Positions 16,622 through 26,081 of a stretch of DNA of 64,000 nt are shown piece by piece. This stretch comes from Litoribacter populi. Its GTDB lineage: Bacteria; Bacteroidota; Bacteroidia; Cytophagales; Cyclobacteriaceae. The stretch is taken from NCBI RefSeq assembly GCF_007483685.1, contig NZ_VMKN01000001.1, positions 2,344,393 through 2,408,392 of the forward strand, read 5' to 3'. Positions within the stretch are counted from its first letter, which is position 1, and each line of letters begins with the position of its first letter. The position numbers and the translations under genes are program-made. The notes beneath the pieces were generated by a model, which saw nothing but the letters and a program-made list of their open reading frames with translations, was not told the DNA's origin and did no database searches.

Positions 16622-17304
16622 TTCTTTTTCCTAAATAAGAAATCGAAAAACTCCTTTCGGGTATTAGCATCAGTGAATACATCCTTAACGGTAGAAAGGT
16701 AATTCTTGAGATTGATCTTTGCCTCCTGAGAATCTTCTTTGCCACCAATGGTTGGAAGGTCCTCAGGGTTTTTTTGTGGTATTTCGGTTTCTTTCGGTTT
16801 GTAGCCAACCAGCTCATCTGCTCTGTTGAAACTTTTCTTGGCCCTCTGTTGATAACCGAGCTTTTCTTCTACCAAGCCTTTATTATTGTAGGAAACAGCA
16901 TCCTCTGGATCCATTTGTATGGCTTTTTCATAATCATCGATAGAACCCTGCAGATCTCCGATTCTATCCTTGAAGTAGGCTCGGCTTGAGTATCTGTATG
17001 GATTTTGCGGATCCAAGTTCAACGCTTTATTGAAAGCTGCCAAAGCCTCCTCATTACGTTTCATGAGGTGCAGGACCACAGCCTTGTCGCTTATAAAATC
17101 TGTGTTGTGGGGTTCCATCCCGGTGATCGTTTCAAAATCATTCAGAGCTCTATCTAATTCTCCTAAACGGGATAAAATGCGGCCTCTAAACAGCATGTAT
17201 TCAGTATTTTTAGGATCCTCGCTCACCAATTCATTGAAATGAACAAGTGCTTCCTCAAACTTCCCTATTTTATATAGTCCTACTGCTATTTCTAGTTTTT
17301 TCAC
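16618..17304 (-). CDS. TPR repeat protein
   Basis: 228-aa protein with four to five tetratricopeptide repeats over residues ~1-150 (AVGLYKIGKFEEALVHFNEL, ALAAFNKALNLDPQNP, SIDDYEKAIQMDPEDAVSYNNKG), then a charged tail. No signal peptide, so probably cytoplasmic. GTG 17304 is preferred. The alternative TTG at 17334 is part of TAAATTTG, a match to the Bacteroidota -7 element on this strand. Divergent from holA. Its partner is unknown. Confidence 0.78.
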   Translation of the reverse strand: MKKLEIAVGLYKIGKFEEALVHFNELVSEDPKNTEYMLFRGRILSRLGELDRALNDFETITGMEPHNTDFISDKAVVLHLMKRNEEALAAFNKALNLDPQNPYRYSSRAYFKDRIGDLQGSIDDYEKAIQMDPEDAVSYNNKGLVEEKLGYQQRAKKSFNRADELVGYKPKETEIPQKNPEDLPTIGGKEDSQEAKINLKNYLSTVKDVFTDANTRKEFFDFLFRKKN

Positions 17305-17331
17305 AATTATTGGTTTGGTTTGATAAGAATA

Positions 17332-17339
17332 CAAATTTA
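17332..17339 (-). promoter_or_regulatory. candidate -7 element of the TPR gene
   Basis: TAAATTTG on the minus strand fits TAnnTTTG; no clear -33 TTG was found at the right distance. Confidence 0.35.
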
Positions 17340-17405
17340 ACAGGAATTAAGTTTAATCGGCAGTTATAGCCGTTCAATATCCCTTTTAAAAAGGCTAATA
17401 ATTTA

Positions 17406-17413
17406 TATATTTG
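17406..17413 (+). promoter_or_regulatory. candidate -7 element of holA
   Basis: TATATTTG ends 16 bases upstream of the holA ATG and fits TAnnTTTG exactly; the -33 element is not evident. Confidence 0.4.
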
Positions 17414-17429
17414 AGTCAAATTCCGACTT

Positions 17430-18452
17430 ATGCCCGCAAAACCAGAAGAAGTCCTCAAGAACTTAAAGGCAGGTAAGTATGCACCTGTTTACTTTTTGCA
17501 AGGAGAGGAGCCCTATTTTATAGATCAGATTGTCAACTTTATTGAAAAAAATGCTATCCCTGAACATGAAAAGGGATTCAATCAGGTCATGATGTATGGC
17601 AAGGATGCCAGCATGAGCACCGTGATTACCAACGCCAAGCGATTCCCGATGATGGCTGAGAGACAATTGGTAATCGTCAAAGAGGCTCAGACAATTTCCG
17701 ACCTTGGGAAGGAAGCTGGGGACAGTTTATTGCTGTCTTACCTTCAAAATCCACTTCCAAGCACCATTTTGGTTTTTTCCCATAAATATAAAACCCTTGA
17801 TGGCAGAAAACCATTAGCAAAAGAGTTGGATAAAAAAGCCATTTTGGTTAAGTCGGATAAGGTGCCGGAATATAAACTGGCCCCATGGGTAAATGATTAT
17901 TTCAAAACCAAAGGCTTCACTATCGATGTGAAGGCCGCCCAGATTTTGGCAGAATCTATAGGCAACAACCTAGAAGTGTTGACCAATGAAGTGGATAAAA
18001 TGCTTATCAACTTTTCGGAGCCGGTTGAGATCAATAGCCAGCATATCCAGCAATTTATTGGCATCAATAAGGAGTACAACAATTTTGAACTAACCAAGGC
18101 TTTGAGCTACAGAGATGTGATAAAAGCAAACAAGATTATTTCGTATTTTGCCCAAAATACCAAAAATAATCCCTTGATTCCGATCATTGCTTTGCTGTAC
18201 TTACATTTCACAAGAATTTTATTGGTGCACGGTAACAAGGATAAGCCAGATTCAGCGTTAGCATCCATGTTGAAGGTAAATCCGTATTTCGTGAAAGAAT
18301 ATACCCTAGCGGCTAAAAACTACGCCTTAGGCAAGGTTATTGATAATATGGCCTATTTGAAAGAGGCCGATTTAAGGTCCAAAGGTGTAGATTCCGCCGG
18401 ACTGGACGATGCACAGATTCTCAAGGAGTTGGTGTTTAAACTCACCCATTAA
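17430..18452 (+). CDS. holA: DNA polymerase III subunit delta
   Basis: The clamp-loader delta subunit, which opens the beta sliding clamp during replication. 340 aa, typical size. The N-terminal segment APVYFLQGEEPYFIDQIVNFIE near residue 17, MMAERQLVIVKEAQ near 74 and the domain II helix SIGNNLEVLTNEVDKML near residue 170 are characteristic; delta has an AAA-like fold without a working ATPase site. The 3' end is followed after 28 bases by the TPR gene, whose frame is open back into holA but begins with a good signal peptide at 18481. Confidence 0.93.
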   Translation: MPAKPEEVLKNLKAGKYAPVYFLQGEEPYFIDQIVNFIEKNAIPEHEKGFNQVMMYGKDASMSTVITNAKRFPMMAERQLVIVKEAQTISDLGKEAGDSLLLSYLQNPLPSTILVFSHKYKTLDGRKPLAKELDKKAILVKSDKVPEYKLAPWVNDYFKTKGFTIDVKAAQILAESIGNNLEVLTNEVDKMLINFSEPVEINSQHIQQFIGINKEYNNFELTKALSYRDVIKANKIISYFAQNTKNNPLIPIIALLYLHFTRILLVHGNKDKPDSALASMLKVNPYFVKEYTLAAKNYALGKVIDNMAYLKEADLRSKGVDSAGLDDAQILKELVFKLTH

Positions 18453-18480
18453 GCTTATTATTTTCCGTTTTGACCCAAGA

Positions 18481-21465
18481 ATGAAGAAGTCTTCCTTATT
18501 ACTCATTGCGTGTGGCCTTTATTTGCAAACCAACGCGCAGTCCACTTTATACCAGACCAGCACACTCAAACAGTTTGACGATGCCTATGAGCTTTTTCAC
18601 AAAGAGCATCTCACTGCCGCAAAATTCAGCTTTGACCATCTGAGAAACCGAATTCTTTCCGAAAACAGAGAAGCGGCATCAGAGTATTTTCATGCTGTGT
18701 CGGCCCTTAAGATTGATAACCCAGACGGCCCAAGTAGGCTGATGGAGTTTACGGAAACAAACCCTGACCATCCTAAAGCAAATGAGGCACTTTGGGTATT
18801 GGGAAATTTCCATTTTGAAAAAAGAGACTACAGGGCTGCAATAGCTAGTTTCCAAAAGGTCAATGAAATTGCTTTGAGGGATGAGGATGGTGAGCAGGTT
18901 CCATTTAAGTTGGGGTATTCATTTTTCCAGCTGAAGGATTACCGTAATGCCCAGACTTATTTTGAAAGAGTTAAAAGGTCCAGAACTAATCTAGTTCCGG
19001 ATGCATATTACTACTCTGGCTATATAGCCATGGAACAGGGTAATTTTGACAAGGCGATTTCTGATTTTAAAGAAGCGGATAAAAGCAGGACCTATTCTGA
19101 TAAGGTTCCATACATGCTTTCGGCCATGTATTACCGTCAAGGCTACTATAACGAGCTAATCCAATACGCGGAACCCATTATTAACAGCAGAAATAATTTG
19201 GACCGAAAGGAGGAAATTTATCTATTAATGGCTGAGGCTTATTTTGAGCGCAGAGACTTCCCAAATGCAGCTAGATTTTACGACGCTTTTGTTGCAGCTA
19301 AAAGAAGACCAATGTCCCGAGATCAAAAATACAAGGCGGGTGTAGCTCAATTTGAAACCAAAAATCACGAACAGGCAACAAGCTATTTTAAGGAAGTAGC
19401 CTTAGAAAATGACAAGCTAGGTCAAGTAAGCAGCTATTATTTAGGTCATTCTTATTTAAAGCTCAACAATCCGCAATTTGCCGTTAATAGCTTCAGCGCG
19501 GCTTACAAAAGCAACCATGATAGCCGAATCACCGAAGAAGCCTTGTACAATTATGCTAAAGTGAGTCTTGAAAGAGGAGTGTTTCAAGATGCTATTTTGG
19601 CCCTTGATAGCTATCTGGAAAGTTATCCATCCGGTACCCATGTGCAGGAAGTGGGAGAGATGCTAAGTGATGCATTGGTAAACACCAACAATTACCTAAA
19701 AGCCATTGAGCATATTGAACGACTGCCACGTAAATCGGACCGAATCAAGGGTGCCTATCAAAAAGTGGCGTTTTATCAGGGAATCACCTATTTCAACGAT
19801 TCCAAGTTTAAGCAGGCCATAAGCTATTTTGATAAAAGCCAGACTTACCCCTTGGACAGAGACTTGGTCAATCAATCCAATTTTTGGAAAGGGGAGGCTT
19901 ATTCAGGTTTGGAAGAATTACCTGCCGCAATCAGGGCGTATGAGGCTGTTATCAATTCCAATGTTAGGGGAAAAGAGCCAATCCTAGTGAGTACACATTA
20001 CGGATTGGGTTATGCTTATTTCAATAATGAAAATTACAGCAGAGCTGAAGAACAATTCAAGCAGTTTACCGATAAAGTAAACCCTAATGTGGAGCGGGAA
20101 AACTATGAGGATGCGATGATGCGCTTGGGAGACGCTCAATATGTTCAGAAGAAATTTGGACAGGCAGAAGCCACTTTTAACAGGGCCATCAATGAAGGTA
20201 ATCGAAACAGCGATTATGCTTACTTCAGGAATGGTGTCGTTTTGAATTTTCAGAACAGAAACACGGATGCCATTCGATCATTGGGGCAAGTGACGGATAA
20301 TTATCCAAATAGCCGTTACCTTGAGGATGCCATTTTCCAAAAGGCTCAGATTAACATGGAAGAAACCAGATACAGTGAGGCTGTGGATGGTTTCACCCGC
20401 TTAATTAACTCGAGACCAAACAGCCCGTTTGTGCCATTTGCACTTGAGAGTAGGGCTGTAGCCAATTATTCCCTGAAAAGGTACGACCAAACCATAAGCG
20501 ATTACAAAAGGATCTTGGACAACTTCCCGCATTCTTCCAATGCCAATGCAGCTTTGGTTGGTCTACAGGAAGCCTTATCATTGCAAGGCAGGTCAGGAGA
20601 GTTTTCTAATTACTTGGCTACCTATAGAAATGCAAACCCCGGAAATGAAAGTCTTCAAGGCGTTGAGTTTGAGTCCGCTAAAAATCTTTTCTTCAATCAA
20701 TCTTACAAAGAAGCAATTGGCGCATTCGAGGGGTATTTGAGAAATTATCCCCAAAGTGGGCAGCAGCATGAAGCCAATTACTTTATCGGTGATGCTTATT
20801 ACCGAATGGGGGATAAAAACAAAGCCTTGGAATACTTCTATAATCTTCAAAAAGGTCCGGAATCCGCCCAAGCAATGCGGGCAACAACCAAAATTGGAGA
20901 AATAGAATACGAGGCAGAAAATTATAAAAAAGCCATACCGTTTTTGAGAACATCTTCCAAAAATGCCAGAAATAAAATTGAGGAATTTGAGGCCAACCGT
21001 AGGCTGATGCAGTCTTATTATCAATTGGATAAATATGACTCTGCCATCTATTTTTCTGACCAGGTAATCGCTCTCGGGAACGTAACTGCAGATGCCGAAA
21101 GCCAGGCGATGCTGCTTAAGGCGAAAGCTTATAAAAAGCAGAAAAAAGATTCACAGGCTGAAGAGGTGCTATCCAATTTAGTGAAGGCTTCACCAAGTGA
21201 ACAGGGGGCCGAAGCGCTTTTCCTTCTGGCCAAAAGCCATCATGATAGTGGTCGTTTCAATAAATCTAATGAAACAATTTTCGACCTGTCCGGACCTTAT
21301 GGTGCTTACGATTATTGGTATGGAAGAAGCTTCCTGCTTCTTGCCGAAAACTATATCGAACTAGGGGAGACCTTCCAGGCGAAAGCTACTTTGGAGTCCA
21401 TCGTCGAGCGGTCCAACAATGAAAAAGTAAAAGAAGAGGCCAAGAAGAAATTGGAAAACCTTTAA
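18481..21465 (+). CDS. large exported TPR protein
   Basis: 994-aa protein with a signal peptide (MKKSSLLLIACGLYLQTNAQ) and then about 20 TPR-type helical pairs over nearly the whole length, for example ALWVLGNFHFEKRDYRAAI, AYYYSGYIAMEQGNFDKAI and ANYFIGDAYYRMGDKNKAL. It probably resides in the periplasm or at the inner face of the outer membrane. I chose ATG 18481; the frame runs back to 18409 inside holA, but that would hide the signal peptide. In order it is followed by an outer-membrane barrel, a SPOR protein and an ExbB-ExbD-TonB-like set. CpoB/YbgF, the TPR protein of Tol-Pal clusters, is a loose analogue. Confidence 0.85.
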   Translation: MKKSSLLLIACGLYLQTNAQSTLYQTSTLKQFDDAYELFHKEHLTAAKFSFDHLRNRILSENREAASEYFHAVSALKIDNPDGPSRLMEFTETNPDHPKANEALWVLGNFHFEKRDYRAAIASFQKVNEIALRDEDGEQVPFKLGYSFFQLKDYRNAQTYFERVKRSRTNLVPDAYYYSGYIAMEQGNFDKAISDFKEADKSRTYSDKVPYMLSAMYYRQGYYNELIQYAEPIINSRNNLDRKEEIYLLMAEAYFERRDFPNAARFYDAFVAAKRRPMSRDQKYKAGVAQFETKNHEQATSYFKEVALENDKLGQVSSYYLGHSYLKLNNPQFAVNSFSAAYKSNHDSRITEEALYNYAKVSLERGVFQDAILALDSYLESYPSGTHVQEVGEMLSDALVNTNNYLKAIEHIERLPRKSDRIKGAYQKVAFYQGITYFNDSKFKQAISYFDKSQTYPLDRDLVNQSNFWKGEAYSGLEELPAAIRAYEAVINSNVRGKEPILVSTHYGLGYAYFNNENYSRAEEQFKQFTDKVNPNVERENYEDAMMRLGDAQYVQKKFGQAEATFNRAINEGNRNSDYAYFRNGVVLNFQNRNTDAIRSLGQVTDNYPNSRYLEDAIFQKAQINMEETRYSEAVDGFTRLINSRPNSPFVPFALESRAVANYSLKRYDQTISDYKRILDNFPHSSNANAALVGLQEALSLQGRSGEFSNYLATYRNANPGNESLQGVEFESAKNLFFNQSYKEAIGAFEGYLRNYPQSGQQHEANYFIGDAYYRMGDKNKALEYFYNLQKGPESAQAMRATTKIGEIEYEAENYKKAIPFLRTSSKNARNKIEEFEANRRLMQSYYQLDKYDSAIYFSDQVIALGNVTADAESQAMLLKAKAYKKQKKDSQAEEVLSNLVKASPSEQGAEALFLLAKSHHDSGRFNKSNETIFDLSGPYGAYDYWYGRSFLLLAENYIELGETFQAKATLESIVERSNNEKVKEEAKKKLENL

Positions 21466-21495
21466 ACCTATCCTTGAAGTTATATTTTGAAAACA

Positions 21496-23148
21496 ATGAA
21501 TAAGCCATTAATATTCTTTACTTTATGTTTGGGTTTGATAGCACAAACGGCAATTGGGCAGGACACGAGAGGGGAGGTAAAGGACCAAGAGTTTGTAATT
21601 CGCAAAGACAGGGTTTTGACCTTGCCTACCATGCCGCGCAATTTTCAGCGAACCCCAAATTTGCCTTCAGCCCAGGGTATAGGAAATCTAAGGTATGATG
21701 TGCATAACTTCTTTTTGACACTTCCGCCTGTAGAGACCAATATTCAAGCCTATCAAAAAAGATTTGAAAGCCACAAGCCAGAGCTTTTCAACAGCTATAC
21801 GAAGCTGGGTTTTGGTAATTACATGTCTCCACTTGCCGAAATCCATTTGAACAGCAAGGAAAGTGATTACATGAATTTTGGAGCTTTTATCAAGCACCAA
21901 GGTTTTTATCAAGGACCTGTAGATGGGGAAAACTCTGCTGAGGACCACACCACGGTAAGGTTGGACGGTAGTTATTATTTGGAAACAGCTGAGGTTTATG
22001 GCCATGTAGGCTATAATAGAGACAAATATCATTTCTACGGATATACGCCAGGATTGGAAGTCAATGCTGAGGATATTGCACAGGTTATGCATACGGCCTA
22101 TGGTGATGTAGGAATCCGCAACATCAATCAGCAGCAATCATTTAACTATGATGCGGCATTTTCATCAAGGATCTTCAGGGATTCTTACCTGGCCAGAGAG
22201 GCTGAACTTGGGCTTAAGGCATATATGAGTTTCAGAGCCAATGAGAATTTAAGAGCTTATGTTAATACAGATGCTTTCTTTACAACTCCTCAGGACCAAT
22301 TTTATGATAATATCAACAGAAATTTCCTTCGAGTGACTCCGAAGGTTACGTACATCAGGGATGGGTTAAAAATCAAAGCTGGGGCCAACTTTGTAGTAGA
22401 AAATGATGTGGTATCTAATAAGAATTCTGACTTCCATATTTTCCCGACCGTATATGCAAGCTATAAGTTTACCGAAGAAATTGGAATTTTCGCAGGATTG
22501 GAAGGAGATGTTATCAGAAACACCTATTATGATTTTGTGATGGAAAATCCATTTTTGGGTCCCAGCCAGGGTCTGTTAAATACCATTCAAAACTTTCAGA
22601 TAAGTGCGGGCATCAATGGAGACATTTACGACGAAGTTACTTACACTCTCGGAGCCAAATATGGCAGGTTTAGCAATATGCATTTCTACGGAAACAACAG
22701 CAACGACAGTACTAGATTTGAGCTCATGTACGATGATCAATCCGATGTGCTAAATATCAATGCTGGGATGGGTTGGCATTATGAGGATTGGTATCAATTG
22801 GAAGCTACGGCGGATTATTACCAATATAACCTAAGTGACTTGACAGGAGCCTGGCACCGGCCAGAGTGGGAATTGAAAGTTAACAACAACATCACTCCTA
22901 ACGAAAAATTGCTTATCAATGCATCTGCAATGGCAATGGGTGGAATCAGAGTTATTAATTTGGAATCGGGACGGCAGGATAAGCTAGGTCCAATTTTCGA
23001 CTTAAGTGCAAGAGTTGATTATGCCTTTACCAAACAATTCTCGGCTTTTGCAATGGGAAACAATTTGTTGAATCAAAATTATCAGCGATTCTGGAATTAC
23101 AGAGTGCGAGGGATTCAGGGAATTGGGGGGATTACTTTCAAGTTTTAG
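21496..23148 (+). CDS. outer-membrane beta-barrel protein, TonB-dependent-receptor-like barrel without a plug
   Basis: 550-aa exported protein with a signal peptide ending AIGQ. After ~90 residues the sequence is a series of alternating amphipathic strands (YTKLGFGNYMSPLAEIHL, GSYYLETAEVYGHVGYN, VTYTLGAKYGRFSNMHFYG) and it ends IGGITFKF, a classic barrel C-terminus with terminal Phe. There is no N-terminal plug or CarboxypepD_reg domain, so substrate transport is not implied. ATG 21496 is preferred over TTG 21487. It lies between the giant TPR protein and the SPOR/ExbBD genes. Confidence 0.78.
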   Translation: MNKPLIFFTLCLGLIAQTAIGQDTRGEVKDQEFVIRKDRVLTLPTMPRNFQRTPNLPSAQGIGNLRYDVHNFFLTLPPVETNIQAYQKRFESHKPELFNSYTKLGFGNYMSPLAEIHLNSKESDYMNFGAFIKHQGFYQGPVDGENSAEDHTTVRLDGSYYLETAEVYGHVGYNRDKYHFYGYTPGLEVNAEDIAQVMHTAYGDVGIRNINQQQSFNYDAAFSSRIFRDSYLAREAELGLKAYMSFRANENLRAYVNTDAFFTTPQDQFYDNINRNFLRVTPKVTYIRDGLKIKAGANFVVENDVVSNKNSDFHIFPTVYASYKFTEEIGIFAGLEGDVIRNTYYDFVMENPFLGPSQGLLNTIQNFQISAGINGDIYDEVTYTLGAKYGRFSNMHFYGNNSNDSTRFELMYDDQSDVLNINAGMGWHYEDWYQLEATADYYQYNLSDLTGAWHRPEWELKVNNNITPNEKLLINASAMAMGGIRVINLESGRQDKLGPIFDLSARVDYAFTKQFSAFAMGNNLLNQNYQRFWNYRVRGIQGIGGITFKF

Positions 23149-23246
23149 TCTAATCCAGGCCATTTATAAATATTGTAGGCAATATTGGCTAATTAAAGCT
23201 TTTGTCTTAGCTTAGTAGATTAATTGTCACCATATAATTTTTAAAA

Positions 23247-24017
23247 ATGGCTGAAAAAGATAACCAAAATACTCCGTCAAATGACGATGCAGACAAGGAT
23301 TTTGGACTTCCTAAGGTGAAGATTACACCTTTGCAATCTTCAGACAGCAAGGAGGAAAAACCTTCAGAACCGCCTGTTGCCCCGGTAAGCAAACCGGAGC
23401 AAAATGAACCGTCAGCCGAGGAATCTAAAAAGCCTGAACCTGAAAAGCAGGAGAAGCAAAGTACTCCAGTTGCCGCAGCTCCAAAAGTTGAGGATAAAGC
23501 TGAAAACAAAGACAAAACCTCAACTTTTGCTTCTACTTCCAAAAAAGAGGAATCTAAGAAGGAAGAGAAGAGCCGCAAAAAAGGATGGGTGTGGGCAGCA
23601 TTGATTCTTTTGTTCCTAGGCTTTGCAGCAGTACTATTTTGGTATGTGCAAACTGAGGAACAGGAGCCAGAGCCCCAAGTAGCTGAGCAACCTGCCCCAA
23701 CTCCGCCACCTGTAATAGAAGAAGAACCTGTAGTAGAAGAGGAGCCTGAAACATTTACCTTGACCCAAATAAAATCAAGAGTGGATGCTCCACGTTATTT
23801 CTTAGTAGTTGGCAGCTTTATTGATGAAGACATGGCGCTGGATTACTCTGAGCGCTTAAATGAAAATGAGAAAAATACTTATTTGATTTATCCATATGGA
23901 CAGATAGCTTATTACAGGTTAGCCGTCGGGGAGTTTGAAAACGTCGCCTCGGCATTAGAAGAACTCAATAGAGTTCAAGCAGATTATCAAGAAAATTTAT
24001 GGGTATTGAAATATTAA
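23247..24017 (+). CDS. SPOR-domain inner-membrane protein
   Basis: 256-aa bitopic protein. Residues 1-112 are a cytoplasmic, very charged and Pro/Lys/Glu-rich linker, residues 113-133 are one transmembrane helix, and residues ~182-256 are a periplasmic SPOR domain (RYFLVVGSFIDEDMALDYSERL). SPOR domains bind glycan strands stripped of stem peptides, typically at division sites. It directly precedes an ExbB-like gene with one intervening base, which indicates an operon. Confidence 0.9.
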   Translation: MAEKDNQNTPSNDDADKDFGLPKVKITPLQSSDSKEEKPSEPPVAPVSKPEQNEPSAEESKKPEPEKQEKQSTPVAAAPKVEDKAENKDKTSTFASTSKKEESKKEEKSRKKGWVWAALILLFLGFAAVLFWYVQTEEQEPEPQVAEQPAPTPPPVIEEEPVVEEEPETFTLTQIKSRVDAPRYFLVVGSFIDEDMALDYSERLNENEKNTYLIYPYGQIAYYRLAVGEFENVASALEELNRVQADYQENLWVLKY

Positions 24018-24018
24018 C

Positions 24019-24711
24019 ATGATCTTATTACAAACAATCTCAACCGACAACCAAGTAGTTGCCGACACCTTAACCAACTTAGATTCCGCGAGTTCAAACA
24101 TTGGCCTACTAGATCTGATGATCAAAGGTGGCTATATGATGATTCCCCTCTATTTGTTGTTTATTCTAGCTATTTTCATCTTCGTTGAAAGGGTCATCAC
24201 GATTCGCAAGGCAGCCAAAACTCCAAAAGGCCTTGTAGACCAGGTAAAAATGATGGTGCAGGGTGGTGACATCCAACGTGCCAAAATGGTATGCCATGGC
24301 GAAAATACTCCTGTAGCAAACATGATCGCAAAAGGTCTTGACCGTATCGGGAGTCCTTTGAAAAACATTGAAGTGGCCATTGAAAACGTGGGCAAGATTG
24401 AAATCTACAAGTTGGAAAAAAATCTGGGCCTTTTGGCAACCGTATCTGGTGCGGCACCTATGATCGGATTCCTTGGTACTGTAGCCGGTATGATCCGTGC
24501 ATTTATCGGTGTGGCTCAAGAGGAGGGTATGGTATCTCCAAAGCTTCTTTCTACGGGTATCTATGAGGCCATGATCACCACTGCTACTGGTTTGGTGGTT
24601 GGTATCGTTGCATACTTGGGATACAACTACTTAGTGGGACAAGTCTCCAAGCTGATCCACAGTATGGAATACACCACAGTAGAGTTTATTGACCTTTTAC
24701 AGGAGAAATAA
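24019..24711 (+). CDS. MotA/TolQ/ExbB proton channel family protein
   Basis: Proton-channel subunit of 230 aa that powers outer-membrane or envelope processes with the proton motive force. Three transmembrane segments: about residues 34-57, 133-158 and 180-205. The channel core LLATVSGAAPMIGFLGTVAGM near residue 137 and GIYEAMITTATGLVVGIVAY near residue 173 are diagnostic. Whether it is closer to ExbB or TolQ cannot be told by eye. It begins one base after the SPOR stop and is followed by the ExbD gene with a 3-base gap. Confidence 0.93.
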   Translation: MILLQTISTDNQVVADTLTNLDSASSNIGLLDLMIKGGYMMIPLYLLFILAIFIFVERVITIRKAAKTPKGLVDQVKMMVQGGDIQRAKMVCHGENTPVANMIAKGLDRIGSPLKNIEVAIENVGKIEIYKLEKNLGLLATVSGAAPMIGFLGTVAGMIRAFIGVAQEEGMVSPKLLSTGIYEAMITTATGLVVGIVAYLGYNYLVGQVSKLIHSMEYTTVEFIDLLQEK

Positions 24712-24714
24712 TAT

Positions 24715-25107
24715 ATGGCATTGCAATCCAAAAACAAGATCGAAGCGGCATTTTCCATGTCCTCCATGACGGACATCATATTTCTGTTGCTGATCTTTTT
24801 TATGTTGACCTCTTCCTTTATCACGCCATCCGGTTTGCCGGTCAACCTGCCCAGCAGTGAGACCTCGGATATCGTGATGCAGGAAGTGACAGTCACTGTA
24901 ACCAAGGACTTGAAATTTTCAGTCAATGACAGAACAGTTAATCGTGATGAAATTAAAAATGAGTTAACTGCGTTGTTGAAGGAACACAAAGGAACAGTGG
25001 TGTTGCATATTGATAAGGAGGTTCCTGTTGAATACCTTGTTGAAATCGGGGGCATAGCGGCCACTTTGGAGGCAAATGTGTCCATCGCCACTAAACCATA
25101 TAAATAA
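24715..25107 (+). CDS. ExbD/TolR family biopolymer transport protein
   Basis: 130-aa protein with a single N-terminal transmembrane helix. The helix includes the aspartate typical of the family within SMTDIIFLLLIFFML near residues 17-32; that Asp takes part in proton transfer. The remainder is a periplasmic domain. Partner of the ExbB-like protein immediately upstream and the TonB/TolA-like protein immediately downstream (9-base gap). Confidence 0.93.
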   Translation: MALQSKNKIEAAFSMSSMTDIIFLLLIFFMLTSSFITPSGLPVNLPSSETSDIVMQEVTVTVTKDLKFSVNDRTVNRDEIKNELTALLKEHKGTVVLHIDKEVPVEYLVEIGGIAATLEANVSIATKPYK

Positions 25108-25116
25108 TTATTTACA

Positions 25117-26070
25117 ATGGCTTACTGGGAATTAAGTAAAGATGAAGCTGACAGCAATAAAAAGGCGTGGATAATTACCATTATTGTCAACGTCCTAATA
25201 TTGGTGGCCATCTATTTCATAGTGGTTTGGAAACCGCCTGTGCCACCTATCCCTCAATTTGGACTTGAATTGAGCCTCGGCTTTACTGATTTAGGTAGCG
25301 GGACCACTCAAACCACCGCACCCCCTTCAGAAAGTGAAGTGGTGAGACCTGAATCTCCGGCCCCGGGCGAGGTAACTCAGCAGCCGAGCGAACCAGCAAC
25401 GCCTGCTCCTCAACCTGAAACCAAAACTGCAAAACCGGCTCCTAGTCAATCGCAAACTACCTTTGAAACCCAGTCTAAAGTTGCTAGTCCTCTAAAAGGC
25501 GGCGAAACCGCAACTGAGGCAACCAAGGAAAGTACAGCGAAAGCCAAATCTGACCAACCTGTCACCCAGCCTCAAAAAGCTGAGGACGAAAAGACAGTAA
25601 AGCAGGCTGAAGAGACTCCGAAAATTGACCAAAGAGCCATTTTTGGAGCTGGCGGTTCTACAGGAAGTAGCCCACAACAATCAGCTGGCAGTAATCAAGG
25701 CACATCAAATCAACGTGGCGATGAGGGCAACCCCACTGGTTCCGTTGATGGAAGAGCGCTGATGCAATCTGGAGCTGGAAGTGCTGGCAGTGGTGCAGGT
25801 TATAACCTGGAACTTGCTGGATGGGATTTTGCATCAAAACCAAACATTAAAGACCAGGTTTCTTCTCGAAACGGAAGAATCGTATTTAGGATCACTATTG
25901 ATGACAGCGGGAAGATTGTACAGGCGATCCCATTGGAATACAATGTTTCCAATGATGTGTTGGCTTACTACAGAACTGTTGTTAATCAATTGACCTTTAA
26001 GAGGCAAAGCGGAAACCCTTCAGCCGAGTATTCCACCGGAAAAATCACGTTTGTCATCCAAGTAGATTAA
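25117..26070 (+). CDS. TonB/TolA-like energy transducer
   Basis: 317-aa protein with one N-terminal transmembrane helix (about residues 17-38), then a long Pro-, Thr-, Ala- and Gln-rich periplasmic linker (about 40-215). The C-terminal ~90 residues (GYNLELAGWDFASKPN to the end) have the beta-alpha-beta layout of TonB/TolA C-terminal domains. It is the last protein of the SPOR-ExbB-ExbD set and should span the periplasm to an outer-membrane partner, possibly the barrel or the TPR protein encoded upstream. A TonB or TolA identity is not resolved. Confidence 0.8.
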   Translation: MAYWELSKDEADSNKKAWIITIIVNVLILVAIYFIVVWKPPVPPIPQFGLELSLGFTDLGSGTTQTTAPPSESEVVRPESPAPGEVTQQPSEPATPAPQPETKTAKPAPSQSQTTFETQSKVASPLKGGETATEATKESTAKAKSDQPVTQPQKAEDEKTVKQAEETPKIDQRAIFGAGGSTGSSPQQSAGSNQGTSNQRGDEGNPTGSVDGRALMQSGAGSAGSGAGYNLELAGWDFASKPNIKDQVSSRNGRIVFRITIDDSGKIVQAIPLEYNVSNDVLAYYRTVVNQLTFKRQSGNPSAEYSTGKITFVIQVD

Positions 26071-26081
26071 TCAACAACTGC

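Noticed and set aside
18409-18480. TPR gene starting inside holA at 18409
   Set aside because: A signal peptide begins at ATG 18481; the earlier part is holA read in another frame.
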